Shown here piece after piece: positions 4,577-5,045 of a DNA stretch of 5,045 bases. The notes beneath the pieces are model-generated. The model saw only the letters and a program-made list of their open reading frames with translations, made no database searches and was not told where the DNA came from. Source of the DNA: Candidatus Levyibacteriota bacterium (GTDB taxonomy: Bacteria; Patescibacteriota; Microgenomatia; Levybacterales; UBA12049); assembly GCA_016192645.1 (NCBI GenBank), contig JACPTT010000098.1, forward strand, positions 1-5,045. Reading direction: 5' to 3'. The position numbers and the translations under genes were made by a program. How positions within the stretch are numbered: the first letter of the stretch is position 1; every line of letters begins with the position of its first letter.

Positions 4577-4636
4577 GGGTACGAAGATTTTCTTGGACAC
4601 GCAATTCGCTTGTCGTCCTGCGAAAATTTTGTACCC
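4577..4636. terminator. Large hairpin between convergent genes (possible terminator)
   Basis: GGGTAC (4577-4582) pairs with GTACCC (4631-4636). After a one-base bulge, AAGATTTTC (4584-4592) pairs with GAAAATTTT (4622-4630) with one G-T pair, and GGAC (4595-4598) pairs with GTCC (4615-4618) near the tip. It begins 13 bases after the sortase stop and lies 54 bases beyond the end of the convergent gene. It may end transcription from both sides, but neither strand has a T-tract after the stem, so a REP-like repeat is equally possible. Confidence 0.45.
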
Positions 4637-4654
4637 TTCCCACGCTTTTATTTG

Positions 4655-4692
4655 AAATTGGAAATTTGCAATTTGTAGTATTGGTAGTATTT
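4655..4692. repeat. Short AT-rich inverted and direct repeats
   Basis: AAATTG (4655-4660) and CAATTT (4669-4674) form a weak 6-base inverted repeat. GTAGTATT then occurs twice in tandem (4675-4682 and 4684-4691) separated by one G. The last bases overlap the stop codon of the minus-strand gene. Confidence 0.5.
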
Positions 4693-5045
4693 ACTTCAGT
4701 CCTATCGTGTACAAATTCGGGGGGATATTTTCGTTGCCTAAATTAGTTAAAATGACTAACTTTGACCCATTAGGCCAGGGAAAGACATAGTTATCAACAA
4801 AAGGTCCGGCATAAATGGTTGTTTTGTTGGCGCCATCATATTCTAGAATGTTTATCTTTTTTTCCTCAACATAGATAAGATGTTTGGAGTCAGGAAACCA
4901 TTGCAAGGTTAATTCCGATTCGGGTTTTGGACGCGCGCTGGCGGATAAGATTTTGAAGTTTTTATCTTCCTTAATGTCGTAGACATAGACAGAGTCTTTT
5001 TTAATTGCTCGTTCCTGCGGGGTTGAGTTTGCGCCAATAAGCGGC
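4691..5045 (-). CDS. C-terminal part of a TolB-like beta-propeller protein
   Basis: An open frame of 118 codons runs from the window edge to TAA at 4691-4693; the N-terminus lies outside. It contains repeated blade-like units: SVYVYDIKEDKNFKIL, then LQWFPDSKHLIYVEEKKINI, LEYDGANKTTIYAGPF, and FPWPNGSKLVILTNLG, ending PPNLYTIGLK. The W.PDSK.L.Y and DG.NKT...Y patterns are those of PD40/TolB-like propeller repeats. In Patescibacteria such C-termini often follow PEGA domains in membrane-anchored surface proteins (recalled, not visible here). A shorter reading starting at an internal TTG (4906) would cut a blade and is not favoured. It converges on the sortase gene, and both products probably act outside the membrane. 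Confidence 0.7.
   Translation of the reverse strand, partial: PLIGANSTPQERAIKKDSVYVYDIKEDKNFKILSASARPKPESELTLQWFPDSKHLIYVEEKKINILEYDGANKTTIYAGPFVDNYVFPWPNGSKLVILTNLGNENIPPNLYTIGLK

Noticed and set aside
1..5045. CRISPR array
   Set aside because: No evenly spaced direct repeats of CRISPR length anywhere in the window.

Overview
The window looks like a low-GC stretch of a small-genome bacterium of the Candidate Phyla Radiation (Patescibacteria), perhaps Microgenomates-like. This is an inference from style: short membrane-anchored proteins of unnamed families, a single-pass sortase, tRNA genes without an encoded CCA, a four-helix-bundle 'suffix' gene, and many short hairpin repeats between genes. 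No rRNA or marker gene fixes the lineage, and the standard code (TAA and TGA stops) fits every gene.

Layout. 1-777 (minus): a DoxX-family membrane protein, cut by the window edge, overlaps the end of a VKOR-family thiol oxidase gene, forming a probable disulfide-bond operon. 778-1167: non-coding, with six hairpins in about 260 bases and a possible promoter for that operon. 1168-2343 (minus): a 391-residue membrane-anchored protein with two probable extracellular domains and four cysteines there. 2344-2680: non-coding, with a 77-base two-stem inverted repeat at 2459-2535.

2679-2995 (minus): a tRNA transcription unit. It has a -10 box, an intact tRNA-Pro(CGG), and a terminator. Pieces of a second tRNA surround the tRNA-Pro: a 7-base acceptor strand before it and the matching strand plus T arm after it. 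A third tRNA-like 3' module follows. This nested layout is the most unusual feature here. 3035-3643 (plus): a four-helix-bundle suffix protein with purine-rich repeats inside the gene. Its stop codon lies in the first hairpin of a roughly 115-base hairpin-rich element resembling a transposase-less IS200/IS605 end.

3771-4563 (plus): an extended -10 promoter, tRNA-Arg(CCT), and a sortase that starts only 8 bases after the tRNA. 4564-4690 holds a large hairpin between convergent genes. 4691-5045 (minus) is the C-terminal part of a TolB-like beta-propeller protein.

Functional theme: envelope biogenesis (disulfide formation, sortase anchoring, surface-exposed proteins), separated by tRNA loci and small repeat elements. 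VKOR could plausibly oxidise the paired cysteines of the neighbouring exported protein, but nothing in the sequence proves this.
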